Shown piece by piece: positions 30,331 through 42,879 of a stretch of DNA of 64,000 nt. The stretch is taken from NCBI GenBank assembly GCA_949987705.1, contig OX465281.1, positions 176,466,516 to 176,530,515 on the forward strand, given 5' to 3'. Position 1 is the first letter of the stretch. Every line of letters starts with the position of its first letter. This DNA is from Thereva unica (Eukaryota > Arthropoda > Insecta > Diptera > Therevidae). The notes beneath the pieces are model-generated. The model had not been told where the DNA came from, searched no databases, and saw only the letters and a program-made list of their open reading frames with translations. A program made the translations under genes and the position numbers.

Positions 30331-30939
30331 GGGATATCTGCAAGGAGATAGTTGACACAGAAATGGATGAGCCTCTTTTTTTAAATTTCAAAAACAACGC
30401 GACTATTTATTTATTTTAGCTTTTTCAAAAAAAAAAAAAGCTTATACAGAGGCTCTGTCCGTCTGTCCGTCTGAAGCCTACTTTCATCTCTGAAAGTACT
30501 GCAGATACAGACTTGGGAAATATCTCAAAATGTAGCTCTTGGTCAAAAGACCAAAAACTGAGAAAATGGTCTGGAAATTTCAACCAGAAGTATATTTAAA
30601 CAACAAAAAGAGCCTTTAAAGAAAATATTGTGACTAATTTTTGTGTTCTAAGGCTTATAACTTTTTAATTATTCATTTTACCACAAAATTTCTAAGTAAT
30701 AAATTGTAGATTATTTAATTCTAAACAAAAAGTGTCTTAGCAAATTTCCGGTAAGATGTGCCGTTTCGGAGATATAGTGGAAAACCCATTTGCATACGTT
30801 TTCCAAGATGGCGGCCAAATGGGGGGGGGGGTTAGAATCCCGAAAACTCAAACTTAAGCTCACCCTAACCCCCCCTACACATCCCAAAAATAAAACCTTG
30901 TCCTGCATTTTTGCAATGTTAAAGTACCATTTCCATGGA

Positions 30940-31245
30940 TTTCCATGGAGGGAAACTCCCTCGTCCGTGGGGCTGCGAGTTCGATCCTTCGGCTCGCGGT
31001 GCTTTTTTTTTCGTCATAATAATTTTTTTTAATTTCCTTCGGGGATTTTGTTTCATATGAAACAAGTTTTTGACATGAATACGTCTCTAAATTTGCTTCC
31101 AGAACAAAAACCGATGATAACGAAATTATGGCATATCGTTTTTATTTGCAGCTCAAAAACTATTGTTTATATTGAATAAAGAAATATGCCATGACGTGTG
31201 TGAAGAATCAAAGAATTTTATTGTTTACATTTGATTTCCTTTTTT
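30940..31245 (+). mobile_element. tRNA-derived SINE, plus strand
   Basis: GCTGCGAGTTCGATCCTTCG (B box), TCGCGGTGC, a T9 run and the same body as the SINE at 26375-26690. The A-box half is not recognisable here, so the head is truncated or replaced. Inverted relative to the other copy at a distance of ~4.3 kb. Confidence 0.6.
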
Positions 31246-32821
31246 TTAAGCTATGATGATTATATTGTAGTGTTTGTTAAATACTTTGTTAAGTTTTAGA
31301 TTACGCAGTCTCACAACTTATAACCTACATAAGCCTTTAACAAAAACTTTTCAAGATTAATTATATATAGCGTTGGTCAGTGTGATACTTATGAATCTCC
31401 ATAGGGTGCGGTAAGCCGAATTTTTAACAATAAGACATGTATGTTTAAGTAAAATAATACACCTAATTCTGTTGTGCAAAGTGCACCACATTAGATTTTC
31501 CTCCAATCCAAAGAAAAATGTTTAGATTCGTTTTCTATAGTGTTTACATGTGTGATGTGATTTTTTTTTCTATTTGACACATTCGAATTATTGGCCTCGA
31601 TTCCCAGATCCGGCGGCTTGGAAGTGAGTGCGGATCAATCTCCACTTAATATATTGTCATCCAATCTGAAGTGTTATTCAACAGAAAGAATACCATGAAA
31701 AAGCGTAATTAGTGGCTAGTCTCTAGGCACAACATCCCACTAGTTTTTTTTTCTAGGTAATCCAGCCATAGAAGAAGTATATTTCTGCATCAAATCATCC
31801 AATCTACTGCAAGATGCCGACATTTTTCAGTTATGAGAAACGGCCACCCTGTTTTTGCGAGAAATCGCAAAAAATATTTGTGTTTAAAGCCTTACAATAT
31901 CGCATCGAAGAGGTTGTTTTCGATTGCCGGCTTGATTCAGACCGACAAAAAAACAAACTGACAACTTAGAAATATTGTGTTTGCAAAATTTAAATTTTGA
32001 ATATATACTAGTGGTATTCACGCTTTTTTGTTTTCAGCCTTGTATCGTTGTATTGAGTGTATTTGGTTACACCTTTGTAAAATAATACAAGGCTTACTCA
32101 TATAAAAATATTTACAAGAGCGTTGTAATTTTACTACACTAAAAAGTGTTGTATTACGTATTGTATCGTTGTATTAATATATTTGACAGGTGTTCAAAAT
32201 GGATCAGGATATGGTAAATTGAAGGTCATCAATTTCAGATTCGAGATCTTAGAAAATTTTCATATTTTATTGGTGAAACTTATGGAAATAATAAAAATTA
32301 CCCGAATCGTCAATCTCGTTAATTTCCGTCACTGCAATTTCCATTACTTCGTCAAGTAAAATTTCTTTTGGACTTTTCCGTGGCATCTTGACTACCTGTC
32401 AAAACGAAAAAATTGTCTTCTTCTTCGATGTATTTACAATAGATTGCAAACGGAGCGTTCACTCTTCGTTGTAAATTTGCATTGTATATTTACACCGTTT
32501 ACAATGATACACTTTAGCGTGAATACCCCTACTAAATTTTGCAATATTGTAACACATTTCCTTAACTTTAAAATATGTTTTATTTGTAATATACAAAATA
32601 TTGAAATAATCGTAATCGTCGATTAGTATGGCTGATAATCGTAATCGTTATCGTAATCGCTAAGTGATAATCGTTTCATCACTACTTTTTTTATAATCTT
32701 GGCAGAATATGACTGTAATAATGTACTGTTTTCACCTAAAAATTAAATATTATTTATTGAAAACTTATAAATTATAAATATACCAGAATACGAATATTTC
32801 AATTATTATTGTATAAGCATA

Positions 32822-32850
32822 CTAGCAAAAACCCGCGTGCGTTGCAACGC
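32822..32850 (-). terminator. Helitron 3' terminal hairpin and CTAG end
   Basis: The perfect palindrome GCGTTGCAACGC followed after 13 bp by GCTAG then T, as expected for a Helitron 3' end (transposition terminator). A second copy at 36611-36639 comes from the tandem duplication. Confidence 0.75.
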
Positions 32851-33932
32851 CTTTTAATAAAAAAAAATTATGTGGGCATACTCCGGGATAGGAAATGGTT
32901 ATAATGAAGCATGGTTATGGGTACATAAAAGAATTTAGAGTTACCTATAAAAAATATGCTTCAAATTTATTAAAATTCGAGGTTGAGCACCACCTATCGG
33001 AAAAATTGTGTACTACGTGCATAACAGACACCTAGGCAATCATATTCAGAATACGTTGGCAACATTAGCTGTGTTCCTTTTCTACTTTTTAGTACTTGTG
33101 AGCAGAGCAGAAAAGGAACGCAAAATTTGCTGATTTGAGTAAAACCTATCTTAACATTTTTGATGTTATTTTATTTGTATATAAACAAAAAGTTAAAAGA
33201 ATTTACAACAAAATAAAAATTTATGTGATTAATTTTCAAAATGAAACGAAAGAATAGTTTTAGATAATTATACAAATAAAATTTTGTTTATAGATGTTTT
33301 TATATGAAAAAAGCTCAAAACAATCAAAAGCCATCTATGGGATTTTCAGTAAATGCAAAATAATTCACAATAGACTCCAAATAAGAGCTTTCCTCTAGCG
33401 GATTTCAATTGCGTTATTGCTAGTGATATCCACTCGTTTATAAGAGCAAGTGTAGTTGCTAGTACACACTTGTAAAAAATTGTAAAAATTAGCAGAAAAG
33501 GAACGCAGCTAGTATAAGACGGCACTACTGATTTGATCCTGAAAAGGGCCATGGTGCTTCTCGTTTACGTGTTTCGTCGTTTTATGTTTTAGCAGCTGGT
33601 CATATCGCCCGCACAGCACTGGCAATACAAAAATGTATATATTATGCACAGGTTAACAATTTACTGTAACGGTTATTTATAAACGATAGCTTCTGCCCGC
33701 AGAATTAGTACTTCGAGGCGCCTATTTTCTTTTCCTAGGTCCCATCTATGTTTATACCAAAATTCATCAAAATTGATTCTACAGTTTAGGCGTGAGGGAG
33801 TAACAGACAGAAAGTAACTTTGAGAGGCCCTTGTTCTATGTATGTAAATTGAAACTGGGAATTTTTGATGATGATTCATAATATGCAGAAGCTATAAATA
33901 AATAGCTAGTTACTGCAATACACTTCTATAAA
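32851..33932 (-). other. Helitron 3' non-coding region
   Basis: No gene. On the minus strand near 33790 the phrase GTTACTCCCTCACGCCTAAAC resembles the Helitron's own 5'-end phrase (GTTACTCTTTCACGCAAAAAC at ~44630), so a 5'-end-like piece lies in the 3' region. Possible nested Helitron scrap. Confidence 0.5.
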
Positions 33933-35294
33933 CTACGTTAAATGTTTTTTTTGTTCTGCGTAAACATGCAGATTTTGCGATGTAGAAACACGCGAGCAAG
34001 CTACGTAGAGCTGGCCATGGGAAAAACATGGCTTGCCCAAATGTAATCCTGCTATCTTTAAGGTTTGACCCTGTGATTTATTGACAGTCATTGCAAATGC
34101 AACTTTTAATGGGAACTGGAGACGCTTAAAATTAAATGGTAAGTTATTAGGTATGATTGGGATGCGTGGTATAAGCACATTGTCTCCCTTGGCTTCGCCA
34201 GTTAAGATTGTGGCCTTCACAATATTCCGTCCTAGTTCGGTGACTCGCAACCGAGTACCGTTGCATAATCTTGGCGCGTTCAAATTGCGCATTAACAAAA
34301 CGGGTACACCTACTTTGAATTCCAGCTTATGGGATGGCACCCCGGGTAACTCCAAAGAATTTAGGAATTCCACGGGATAGCTGGTAGTGTCATCGCATGA
34401 CATGACTGTGTCTATAGAGTTATACACTGATGTCTCGCTAGTTATTTCATCCAAGATTTTTTTTTTTATTTTCGCAACAGTCTCATTTTTTGGTGCCAGT
34501 ATGGTTCTTTCACACAACCAGTTTTCGTCGTGAATATTGTGTCGCAGATTTGGGAAAACTTGAGCAATAAGTTCGTCTTCCGACTCCACAACATGACAAA
34601 GTTGGTGTGTGAAAAGAATCATACCTTCTTGGTCGGTTTCAAGACGGCCTTCACCAATTTCTAGCAGTTTTTGAGCATATGCTCCTGACTCGACATCGCT
34701 GAATAACTGGACTCGCATGTTAGTGGTGAGATAAAGCTTCTCAACTTTGGTCCACAGGTATGATGCTTTCAGACACGCGTTAATTTCGTCTGCTGCAGTG
34801 CCTCTTTCGATAACAGGTAAAGTCTGTCTAAAATCCCCTGCCAATAACACTACCACACCACCCATTAACTTTCGATTGCTTTGTATGTCTTGTAGACAGC
34901 GATCGAGCGCCTCGATGGCGCGTTTGTGTGACATAGTGCACTCGTCCCACACGATTAGTTTACATTGTTGCAACAGGGCGCCGCGGGCGCCGCTCTTACT
35001 GATGTTGCACGTTGGGATTTTTTCGCTGGCCAGATTAAGAGGTAATTTAAAAACTGAGTGTGCCGTCCGTCCACCGCTCAGTAATGTTGCGGCGATCCCA
35101 GAGGAAGCCACAGCTAATGCAACATTACGATCCCTACGAATTTTTGCTAGAAGCAAATTAAGCAAAAAGGTTTTGCCTGTTCCGCCCGGGGCATCAAGGT
35201 AAGCCGAATTTTTAACAATAAGACATGTATGTTTAAGTAAAATAATACACCTAATTCTGTTGTGCAAAGTGCACCACATTAGATTTTCCTCCAA
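33933..35294 (-). pseudogene. Helitron Pif1 helicase, duplicated copy 1, chimeric start
   Basis: A 453-residue open frame. From ~residue 33 it is the Pif1-type helicase: LDAPGGTGKTFLLNLLL (Walker A), GGRTAHSVFKLPL, LIVWDECTMSHK (Walker B), LLAGDFRQTLPVI, VGVPVLLMRNLNA, FAMTVNKSQGQTL and QLYVACSRV. The first 32 residues come from the duplicated hAT-like segment, read through the junction at 35190, and have no family likeness. All helicase motifs are intact, but it has lost the Rep part. Confidence 0.75.
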
Positions 35295-38200
35295 TCCAAA
35301 GAAAAATGTTTAGATTCGTTTTCTATAGTGTTTACATGTGTGATGTGATTTTTTTTTCTATTTGACACATTCGAATTATTGGCCTCGATTCCCAGATCCG
35401 GCGGCTTGGAAGTGAGTGCGGATCAATCTCCACTTAATATATTGTCATCCAATCTGAAGTGTTATTCAACAGAAAGAATACCATGAAAAAGCGTAATTAG
35501 TGGCTAGTCTCTAGGCACAACATCCCACTAGTTTTTTTTCTCTAGGTAATCCAGCCATAGAAGAAGTATATTTCTGCATCAAATCATCCAATCTACTGCA
35601 AGATGCCGACATTTTTCAGTTATGAGAAACGGCCACCCTGTTTTTGCGAGAAATCGCAAAAAATATTTGTGTTTAAAGCCTTACAATATCGCATCGAAGA
35701 GGTTGTTTTCGATTGCCGGCTTGATTCAGACCGACAAAAAAACAAACTGACAACTTAGAAATATTGTGTTTGCAAAATTTAAATTTTGAATATATACTAG
35801 TGGTATTCACGCTTTGTTGTATTCAGCCTTGTATCGTTGTATTGAGTGTATTTGGTTACACCTTTGTAAAATAATACAAGGCTTACTCATATAAAAATAT
35901 TTACAAGAGCGTTGTAATTTTACTACACTAAAAAGTGTTGTATTACGTATTGTATCGTTGTATTAATATATTTGACAGGTGTTCAAAATGGATCAGGATA
36001 TGGTAAATTGAAGGTCATCAATTTCAGATTCGAGATCTTAGAAAATTTTCATATTTTATTGGTGAAACTTATGGAAATAATAAAAATTACCCGAATCGTC
36101 AATCTCGTTAATTTCCGTCACTGCAATTTCCATTACTTCGTCAAGTAAAATTTCTTTTGGACTTTTCCGTGGCATCTTGACTACCTGTCAAAACGAAAAA
36201 ATTGTCTTCTTCTTCGATGTATTTACAATAGATTGCAAACGGAGCGTTCACTCTTCGTTGTAAATTTGCATTGTATATTTACACCGTTTACAATGATACA
36301 CTTTAGCGTGAATACCCCTACTAAATTTTGCAATATTGTAACACATTTCCTTAACTTTAAAATATGTTTTATTTGTAATATACAAAATATTGAAATAATC
36401 GTAATCGTCGATTAGTATGGCTGATAATCGTAATCGTTATCGTAATCGCTAAGTGATAATCGTTTCATCACTACTTTTTTTATAATCTTGGCAGAATATG
36501 ACTGTAATAATGTACTGTTTTCACCTAAAAATTAAATATTATTTATTGAAAACTTATAAATTATAAATATACCAGAATACGAATATTTCAATTATTATTG
36601 TATAAGCATACTAGCAAAAACCCGCGTGCGTTGCAACGCCTTTTAATAAAAAAAAATTATGTGGGCATACTCCGGGATAGGAAATGGTTATAATGAAGCA
36701 TGGTTATGGGTACATAAAAGAATTTAGAGTTACCTATAAAAAATATGCTTCAAATTTATTAAAATTCGAGGTTGAGCACCACCTATCGGAAAAATTGTGT
36801 ACTACGTGCATAACAGACACCTAGGCAATCATATTCAGAATACGTTGGCAACATTAGCTGTGTTCCTTTTCTACTTTTTAGTACTTGTGAGCAGAGCAGA
36901 AAAGGAACGCAAAATTTGCTGATTTGAGTAAAACCTATCTTAACATTTTTGATGTTATTTTATTTGTATATAAACAAAAAGTTAAAAGAATTTACAACAA
37001 AATAAAAATTTATGTGATTAATTTTCAAAATGAAACGAAAGAATAGTTTTAGATAATTATACAAATAAAATTTTGTTTATAGATGTTTTTATATGAAAAA
37101 AGCTCAAAACAATCAAAAGCCATCTATGGGATTTTCAGTAAATGCAAAATAATTCACAATAGACTCCAAATAAGAGCTTTCCTCTAGCGGATTTCAATTG
37201 CGTTATTGCTAGTGATATCCACTCGTTTATAAGAGCAAGTGTAGTTGCTAGTACACACTTGTAAAAAATTGTAAAAATTAGCAGAAAAGGAACGCAGCTA
37301 GTATAAGACGGCACTACTGATTTGATCCTGAAAAGGGCCATGGTGCTTCTCGTTTACGTGTTTCGTCGTTTTATGTTTTAGCAGCTGGTCATATCGCCCG
37401 CACAGCACTGGCAATACAAAAATGTATATATTATGCACAGGTTAACAATTTACTGTAACGGTTATTTATAAACGATAGCTTCTGCCCGCAGAATTAGTAC
37501 TTCGAGGCGCCTATTTTCTTTTCCTAGGTCCCATCTATGTTTATACCAAAATTCATCAAAATTGATTCTACAGTTTAGGCGTGAGGGAGTAACAGACAGA
37601 AAGTAACTTTGAGAGGCCCTTGTTCTATGTATGTAAATTGAAACTGGGAATTTTTGATGATGATTCATAATATGCAGAAGCTATAAATAAATAGCTAGTT
37701 ACTGCAATACACTTCTATAAACTACGTTAAATGTTTTTTTTGTTCTGCGTAAACATGCAGATTTTGCGATGTAGAAACACGCGAGCAAGCTACGTAGAGC
37801 TGGCCATGGGAAAAACATGGCTTGCCCAAATGTAATCCTGCTATCTTTAAGGTTTGACCCTGTGATTTATTGACAGTCATTGCAAATGCAACTTTTAATG
37901 GGAACTGGAGACGCTTAAAATTAAATGGTAAGTTATTAGGTATGATTGGGATGCGTGGTATAAGCACATTGTCTCCCTTGGCTTCGCCAGTTAAGATTGT
38001 GGCCTTCACAATATTCCGTCCTAGTTCGGTGACTCGCAACCGAGTACCGTTGCATAATCTTGGCGCGTTCAAATTGCGCATTAACAAAACGGGTACACCT
38101 ACTTTGAATTCCAGCTTTTGGGATGGCACCCCGGGTAACTCCAAAGAATTTAGGAATTCCACGGGATAGCTGGTAGTGTCATCGCATGACATGACTGTGT

Positions 38201-38979
38201 CTATAGAGTTATACACTGATGTCTCGCTAGTTATTTCATCCAAGATTTTTTTTTTATTTTCGCAACAGTCTCATTTTTTGGTGCCAGTATGGTTCTTTCA
38301 CACAACCAGTTTTCGTCGTGAATATTGTGTCGCAGATTTGGGAAAACTTGAGCAATAAGTTCGTCTTCCGACTCCACAACATGACAAAGTTGGTGTGTGA
38401 AAAGAATCATACCTTCTTGGTCGGTTTCAAGACGGCCTTCACCAATTTCTAGCAGTTTTTGAGCATATGCTCCTGACTCGACATCGCTGAATAACTGGAC
38501 TCGCATGTTAGTGGTGAGATAAAGCTTCTCAACTTTGGTCCACAGGTATGATGCTTTCAGACACGCGTTAATTTCGTCTGCTGCAGTGCCTCTTTCGATA
38601 ACAGGTAAAGTCTGTCTAAAATCCCCTGCCAATAACACTACCACACCACCCATTAACTTTCGATTGCTTTGTATGTCTTGTAGACAGCGATCGAGCGCCT
38701 CGATGGCGCGTTTGTGTGACATAGTGCACTCGTCCCACACGATTAGTTTACATTGTTGCAACAGGGCGCCGCGGGCGCCGCTCTTACTGATGTTGCACGT
38801 TGGGATTTTTTCGCTGGCCAGATTAAGAGGTAATTTAAAAACTGAGTGTGCCGTCCGTCCACCGCTCAGTAATGTTGCGGCGATCCCAGAGGAAGCCACA
38901 GCTAATGCAACATTACGATCCCTACGAATTTTTGCTAGAAGCAAATTAAGCAAAAAGGTTTTGCCTGTTCCGCCCGGGG
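35191..38979. repeat. 3.79-kb tandem duplication, unit 2
   Basis: Second copy of 31402-35190. It contains the right end of the hAT-like element (to ~36473), the Helitron 3' end (36611) and the helicase part joined to the original upstream Rep. A one-base deletion in a T-run near 38247 distinguishes its helicase from copy 1. Confidence 0.85.
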
Positions 38980-39157
38980 CATCAAGGAAAAAAAGGCCGC
39001 CCTCACCTCGCTCAACTCGTTGTAATATTTTGTCATAAATGTCTTTTTGCTCGGGTAGCAAGCGTGGCTCAGTTTCGCTGATCTGAGCATCTAACAATGT
39101 GGTATCGTAGCCCAGCTCTCGTCGACGCTGTGGTGTAGGCATACCGAAGTCGGACAA
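37722..39157 (-). pseudogene. Helitron Pif1 helicase, copy 2 (frameshifted)
   Basis: Upstream part 38231-39157: MSDFGMPTPQRRRELGYD, LLPEQKDIYDKILQRV, FLDAPGGTGKTFLLN and onwards to VAKIKKK. Downstream part 37722-38243: ITSETSVYNSIDTVM to the C-terminus. A single-base loss in the A-run at ~38247 (minus strand) splits them; copy 1 keeps this frame open. A further frameshift near 39155 separates it from the Rep side. Confidence 0.8.
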
Positions 39158-41283
39158 CTTCTTTCCAGAAATCGTTATCTACTATTTTGTCTTCGATAAG
39201 ACCCAGTGCTTCATTGAAACATAGATCATTGTTGACTTGATCCATCCTTTCAAATCTATGCAAGATATCTTCTTATAATGCAGTTTTATACTTATCCCAT
39301 AATTGAAGAGGATTGGATAAACCGCAACTGCATATCAATATGGCAAATAGTTCTCTTATTTGCGATGGAGAGCGGCATAGAACGGCCTCTTCTATTGTGG
39401 AATTCCAATGGTTGTCATCTTCCAACAACCCCAACTTCTCACACGTTTGTCGAAAAGTTTCAAGTTCTTGGCCGTCAACTGTTTTTAGATCCAAAAAGTT
39501 AGTGGGCCCTCGTATTACATTCAGCAGCATTCGCAAACAGTAACATTCGAAATTGCTAACGTGGACTGTGTAAATGCGACCAAGAGCATCTCCTACCTTT
39601 ACACCAGGCCAGCCGTCGACAGCTGTTCCTTGTAAACGACGTTTCCATTTTTTTAACGACACGTTCCATGTGCAGTAACGGGGTACGTCAACATAACGTA
39701 AACTTTTTGCAAATGCGTCATTTAAACATAGTAGGAAAAATGCAGTAAGTGTCGTCCTAGGTGGTACGGCCATTCTCTCCCTAAAATTGTTTTCAGTGAA
39801 GTAAATCCGCTCGCCATTGGGCAGATGTACCGCAAGGTGAGTGACTGTTGGGTGCCTCTCATGCAGAGGTAGACCCAAGATCCGCCACGCTGCTTCGTTA
39901 CTACTAACATATCGCCCTGTTCGAAATGTCTGCACCTCATCTCTCGGATCAATATTTACGTTCCCTTGCTGTCGGATGTTAAAAATAGCCTGGTCACTAC
40001 CTTTATTTATATATTTACAAATATATTTTATAGCCTGTACCGTATTGCAGAACTCTACATTTATATGGCAATTAAAAATTTTAGAGAGAAGAGGAGAATA
40101 AGGGACAACCCAGCTATTGTCAACCAATATTTCCCGAATTCCACCTCGGGGCTTTAGAGCTATCGTACGTCCACCATCTTCTGGTGCTCTACGCCTGTAC
40201 AGAGGATAGCCTTTCTCGTTGGTTTGAGTATCTTTTAAAAGCGCCCTTGTATAATTTTTGGTACATTTTCCTTCCCTTATGCATGGTGATGAAGGATTTA
40301 GTGCACCACATGGCCCGTGAATCATATTTTTGATCACAGTATCATAGAGCTTTCGATCAGTTTCTGGGTTCGGTATCTCCGCACATATGATTTCGTCAAC
40401 GTAACGTAATTTTTCCGTCAACCACAGCAGCAAGTGCACGTGAGGCAAACCTCTTTTTTGCCACTCAATCGAGTACATAAAGCACCTCATGTCACCAAAT
40501 ATCTTACCTTTCGTAAGTAGCGCAACTAACTTTTGAACTTTTATTTTAAATACTCTGGCTGTTAAGTCATGTCTGTCCGTTGAATTTTGACCTGGCATGA
40601 GCTCTATAGTAATTTCTGGCCAGGCGGGATTACATGTCATTGTAATAAATAGATCAGGCCTCCCGTAGTTGCGTACATATGTGAACGCATCCTGGGTGTA
40701 TTCATGAAGATATCTCGGGCTATTTACAAATGATGACGGGAGAATCACCTTTTGACCCAAGTTATTCGGATTTAAATCAGCATCATTTCTTATCGCGTCT
40801 TGTAAATGAATATAGTTTTCTGCTCGCAGTTTCGTTTGGTTCAAAGCAATAAATCTTAAGCGCTCACTCTCCATTTTGACGTACACGTCCACTAAAAATT
40901 GATGAAGGAGAAGTCTACATCGAAGCAATAAATTAAAATTGTTGCGACGTACCATAATATGATACGCATAAAAGTCTTTGCAGGACACTGTTTTGTAAGG
41001 TATGGTTTGTTGGGTAACTGGGTTTGTCTGAAGAATGCCAAAGCTGTATCCCTCTTGTCTTTTCCAAAAAATTATTGGATACTCGAGAGCGTCATAAAAT
41101 CTATGAGTGTCCGGAACTCTAGTGAGTCGGCCATTGCGCCCCTGAACAACGATGTCTCGAGACGTAGTTTGTTCACTACTAACTACTACGGCAGCTATTT
41201 CATTGGAGGTCGGGACATTGAATCGTCTTTCGTGTTCACCACGTGGTACACGATCTGGGTGTATGACAACCTTGTAATTATCG
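39158..41283 (-). pseudogene. Helitron Rep domain
   Basis: The main open part is 39273-40988: FYAYHIMVRRNNFNLLL, RPDLFITMTCNPAWPEI, the HUH motif MYSIEWQKRGLPHVHLLLW, and the tyrosine motif AIKYICKYINKGSD. Upstream to 41283 the strand reads DNYKVVIHPDRVPRG and RLTRVPDTHRFYDALEYPI. An in-frame TAA near 39276 follows KYKTAL; the frame goes on with EDILHRFERMDQVN until a frameshift at ~39155. Rep cuts and joins single strands in rolling-circle transposition. Catalytic histidines and tyrosines are kept, but stops and the MITE make it non-functional. Confidence 0.8.
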
Positions 41284-41956
41284 CTACCCAGTAGGAATTC
41301 TAGGAAGGCCTTACCGATGGAGCACTGAAATAAATACTCATCTGGTAAGGGGTGCCCCTTATTTTCTTGGTGCTAGATGAGCCCTTACAAACCCCATTAC
41401 AAGAGAAGGCAGATGGTAAGGTGTAGTCCAGAATTATACCCAAACAAGTGAGAGTCTGCCCGATGACTCAAGGGAGCTTTCCTGGAGCTTTCATAAATTT
41501 TATAGAAAGAAAGAAAACGGGCAATTATATTTGTCGACATAAAATGCGACGTTAGCATACTCAATAGCGCGGCTCTCATTCGATACGGAGGACAAGCAGC
41601 TTTGGAGAAGTGGAGAATTTAGTTGGGGGACTGCTTAGGTAAAGCCACTCTCGGGCTTGGAAAAAAAGGCATTTGTAAAAGATTGAAAAAAAATAAAAGC
41701 ATTTCGACACCGGATCACATATCCACAGGCGCCCATGAATATCTCTTTTCGCAATGTTCCATTTGCTGCCTTACTATACCCCTTACAGATGAGCAGTTCT
41801 ATAAGTACTCTAAGGTAAGTACCATAGTAAGGCCTTACCCCCTATGACATCGTGTGTAAAAGTAAGCACTTCTGTAAAAGGGAGTGGTAAGGCCTACCCC
41901 TTACCAGTAAGTGCTGATTTCAGTACTTCTGTAAGCTTACCGGTCCTACTGGGTAG
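41284..41956. mobile_element. MITE with CTACCCAGTAGGA termini, inside Helitron Rep
   Basis: CTACCCAGTAGGA at 41284 faces TCCTACTGGGTAG ending at 41956, a perfect 13-bp inverted end. The interior is non-coding and carries repeated palindrome-like TAAGGGGTGCCCCTTA and GGTAAGGCCTACCCCTTACC. It separates the Helitron N-terminal and Rep parts. I could not define the target duplication. Confidence 0.65.
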
Positions 41957-42879
41957 TCACTCTATCTTTAGCTATTTTAAATTCATGCACTAAAATGTTG
42001 TGATCATGTAGAACTTGTTGTATTTTTTTTAACGTGTTTCTTTCTACACCTTGTACGTACTCAGAACGCCTATTGACTTGTGCGTCCTCATCTCCCATGA
42101 AATAAACTTGCAAAAATTTTGGTTGCGTATTGGTAGCAGGACGCAAAGAGCCAATTGTGTGGTATACTTGCCCTTGGATTGTGAAAGTCGGGCAAGATCC
42201 TGGCATTGATACAATGTTATCCGCCCCAAAAGATGTCATATGGAAACATGTATTGTATTTCCTTATGTTTTTTAGAAAACGGCGAGACTCATCTGTTTCA
42301 TAACAGAAAAGTTCTTTAAGAGGTTCAACTGGCTCGTCTATTGAAGGAAGGACTACTTTTCCACCCGAACAACATATGCCTGTTGCTTCATCTTTCCATT
42401 TAAGAGCATTGCAAAATCTGCATTCTTTGTCCATCCCTCCTATTTTTATAAGATTGTGGCTTTCATAATCAAGACTCGTCGTACACATATGCAGATTTAT
42501 CGAAAACACTCCACGTGTTCCTTGTGAATATTTGACGTCGTTGTTGTACCCTTTCAGCAACAGCGCGTCTGCGAGATTCTGCTGCTTCAACGGTTTCTGT
42601 AGCTCTTTGGGACTCATTGTATGTAGCTCACTGAAGACGCCGAACTTGAGACTGTTCTGGTGTCTCAGCAGCCCGTTGAGATGCTATATATTCAGCATTC
42701 TGCTGACGCCGAGCTTGGGACTGCTCTGGTGACAGAGCAGCTCTGTGTGCTTCCTCACGCACTGCCTGTTCAAGCCTTCGCAGTTCAGCTTGTGGAAACG
42801 TTTCGTCAAGTCTAGCAACTTGCATAGCTCGAGCTCTATTAGAGCTTTGGGAAAGATTAGACTTACGCTTTCGTGGCAT
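41957..42879 (-). pseudogene. Helitron protein N-terminal region
   Basis: Starts at ATG 42879 with MPRKRKSNLSQSSNRARAM, then Arg-rich repeats LSPEQSQARRQQNAEYIA and ETPEQSQVRRL. After one or more frameshifts near 42480-42630 it continues with GGMDKECRFCNALKWKDEAT (a zinc-binding-like CxxC), CFHMTSFGADNIV, QVYHTIGSLRP and VLHDHNILVHEFKIA, the helitron-like N-terminal domain. It is cut by the MITE at 41956. Confidence 0.75.

Larger units (their letters stand above)
29931..32684. mobile_element. hAT-like non-coding element
   Basis: Starts AGTGATGAAACGATT and ends AATCGTTTCATCACTA, with subterminal repeats of CGATTACGATTAATCG and CGTAATCG on both ends. CTTTTTTT flanks both sides (29923-29930 and 32685-32692), an 8-bp duplication as hAT elements make. 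Sequence beyond each flank joins into one continuous repeat unit, which supports the boundaries. No transposase is present in the 2.75 kb; it contains a SINE at 30940-31245. Its right part (31402 on) was caught in a tandem duplication, so a second right end lies at ~36473. Confidence 0.65.
31402..35190. repeat. 3.79-kb tandem duplication, unit 1
   Basis: Begins inside the hAT-like element (GGTAAGCCGAATTTTT) and ends inside the Helitron helicase (GGGGCATCAAGG). Repeated at about 35191-38979 with an offset of 3,789. A few differences exist (for example CAGCTTATGGG against CAGCTTTTGGG, and T-run length near 34460). The junction shares GG with both sources, i.e. a 2-bp microhomology. Confidence 0.85.

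Noticed and set aside
32444..32626. 60-residue ORF repeated at 36233-36415
   Set aside because: Repeated only because of the 3.79-kb tandem duplication; no coding signature.
34081..34380. 99-residue plus-strand ORF (also 37870-38169)
   Set aside because: Antisense shadow of the Helitron helicase.
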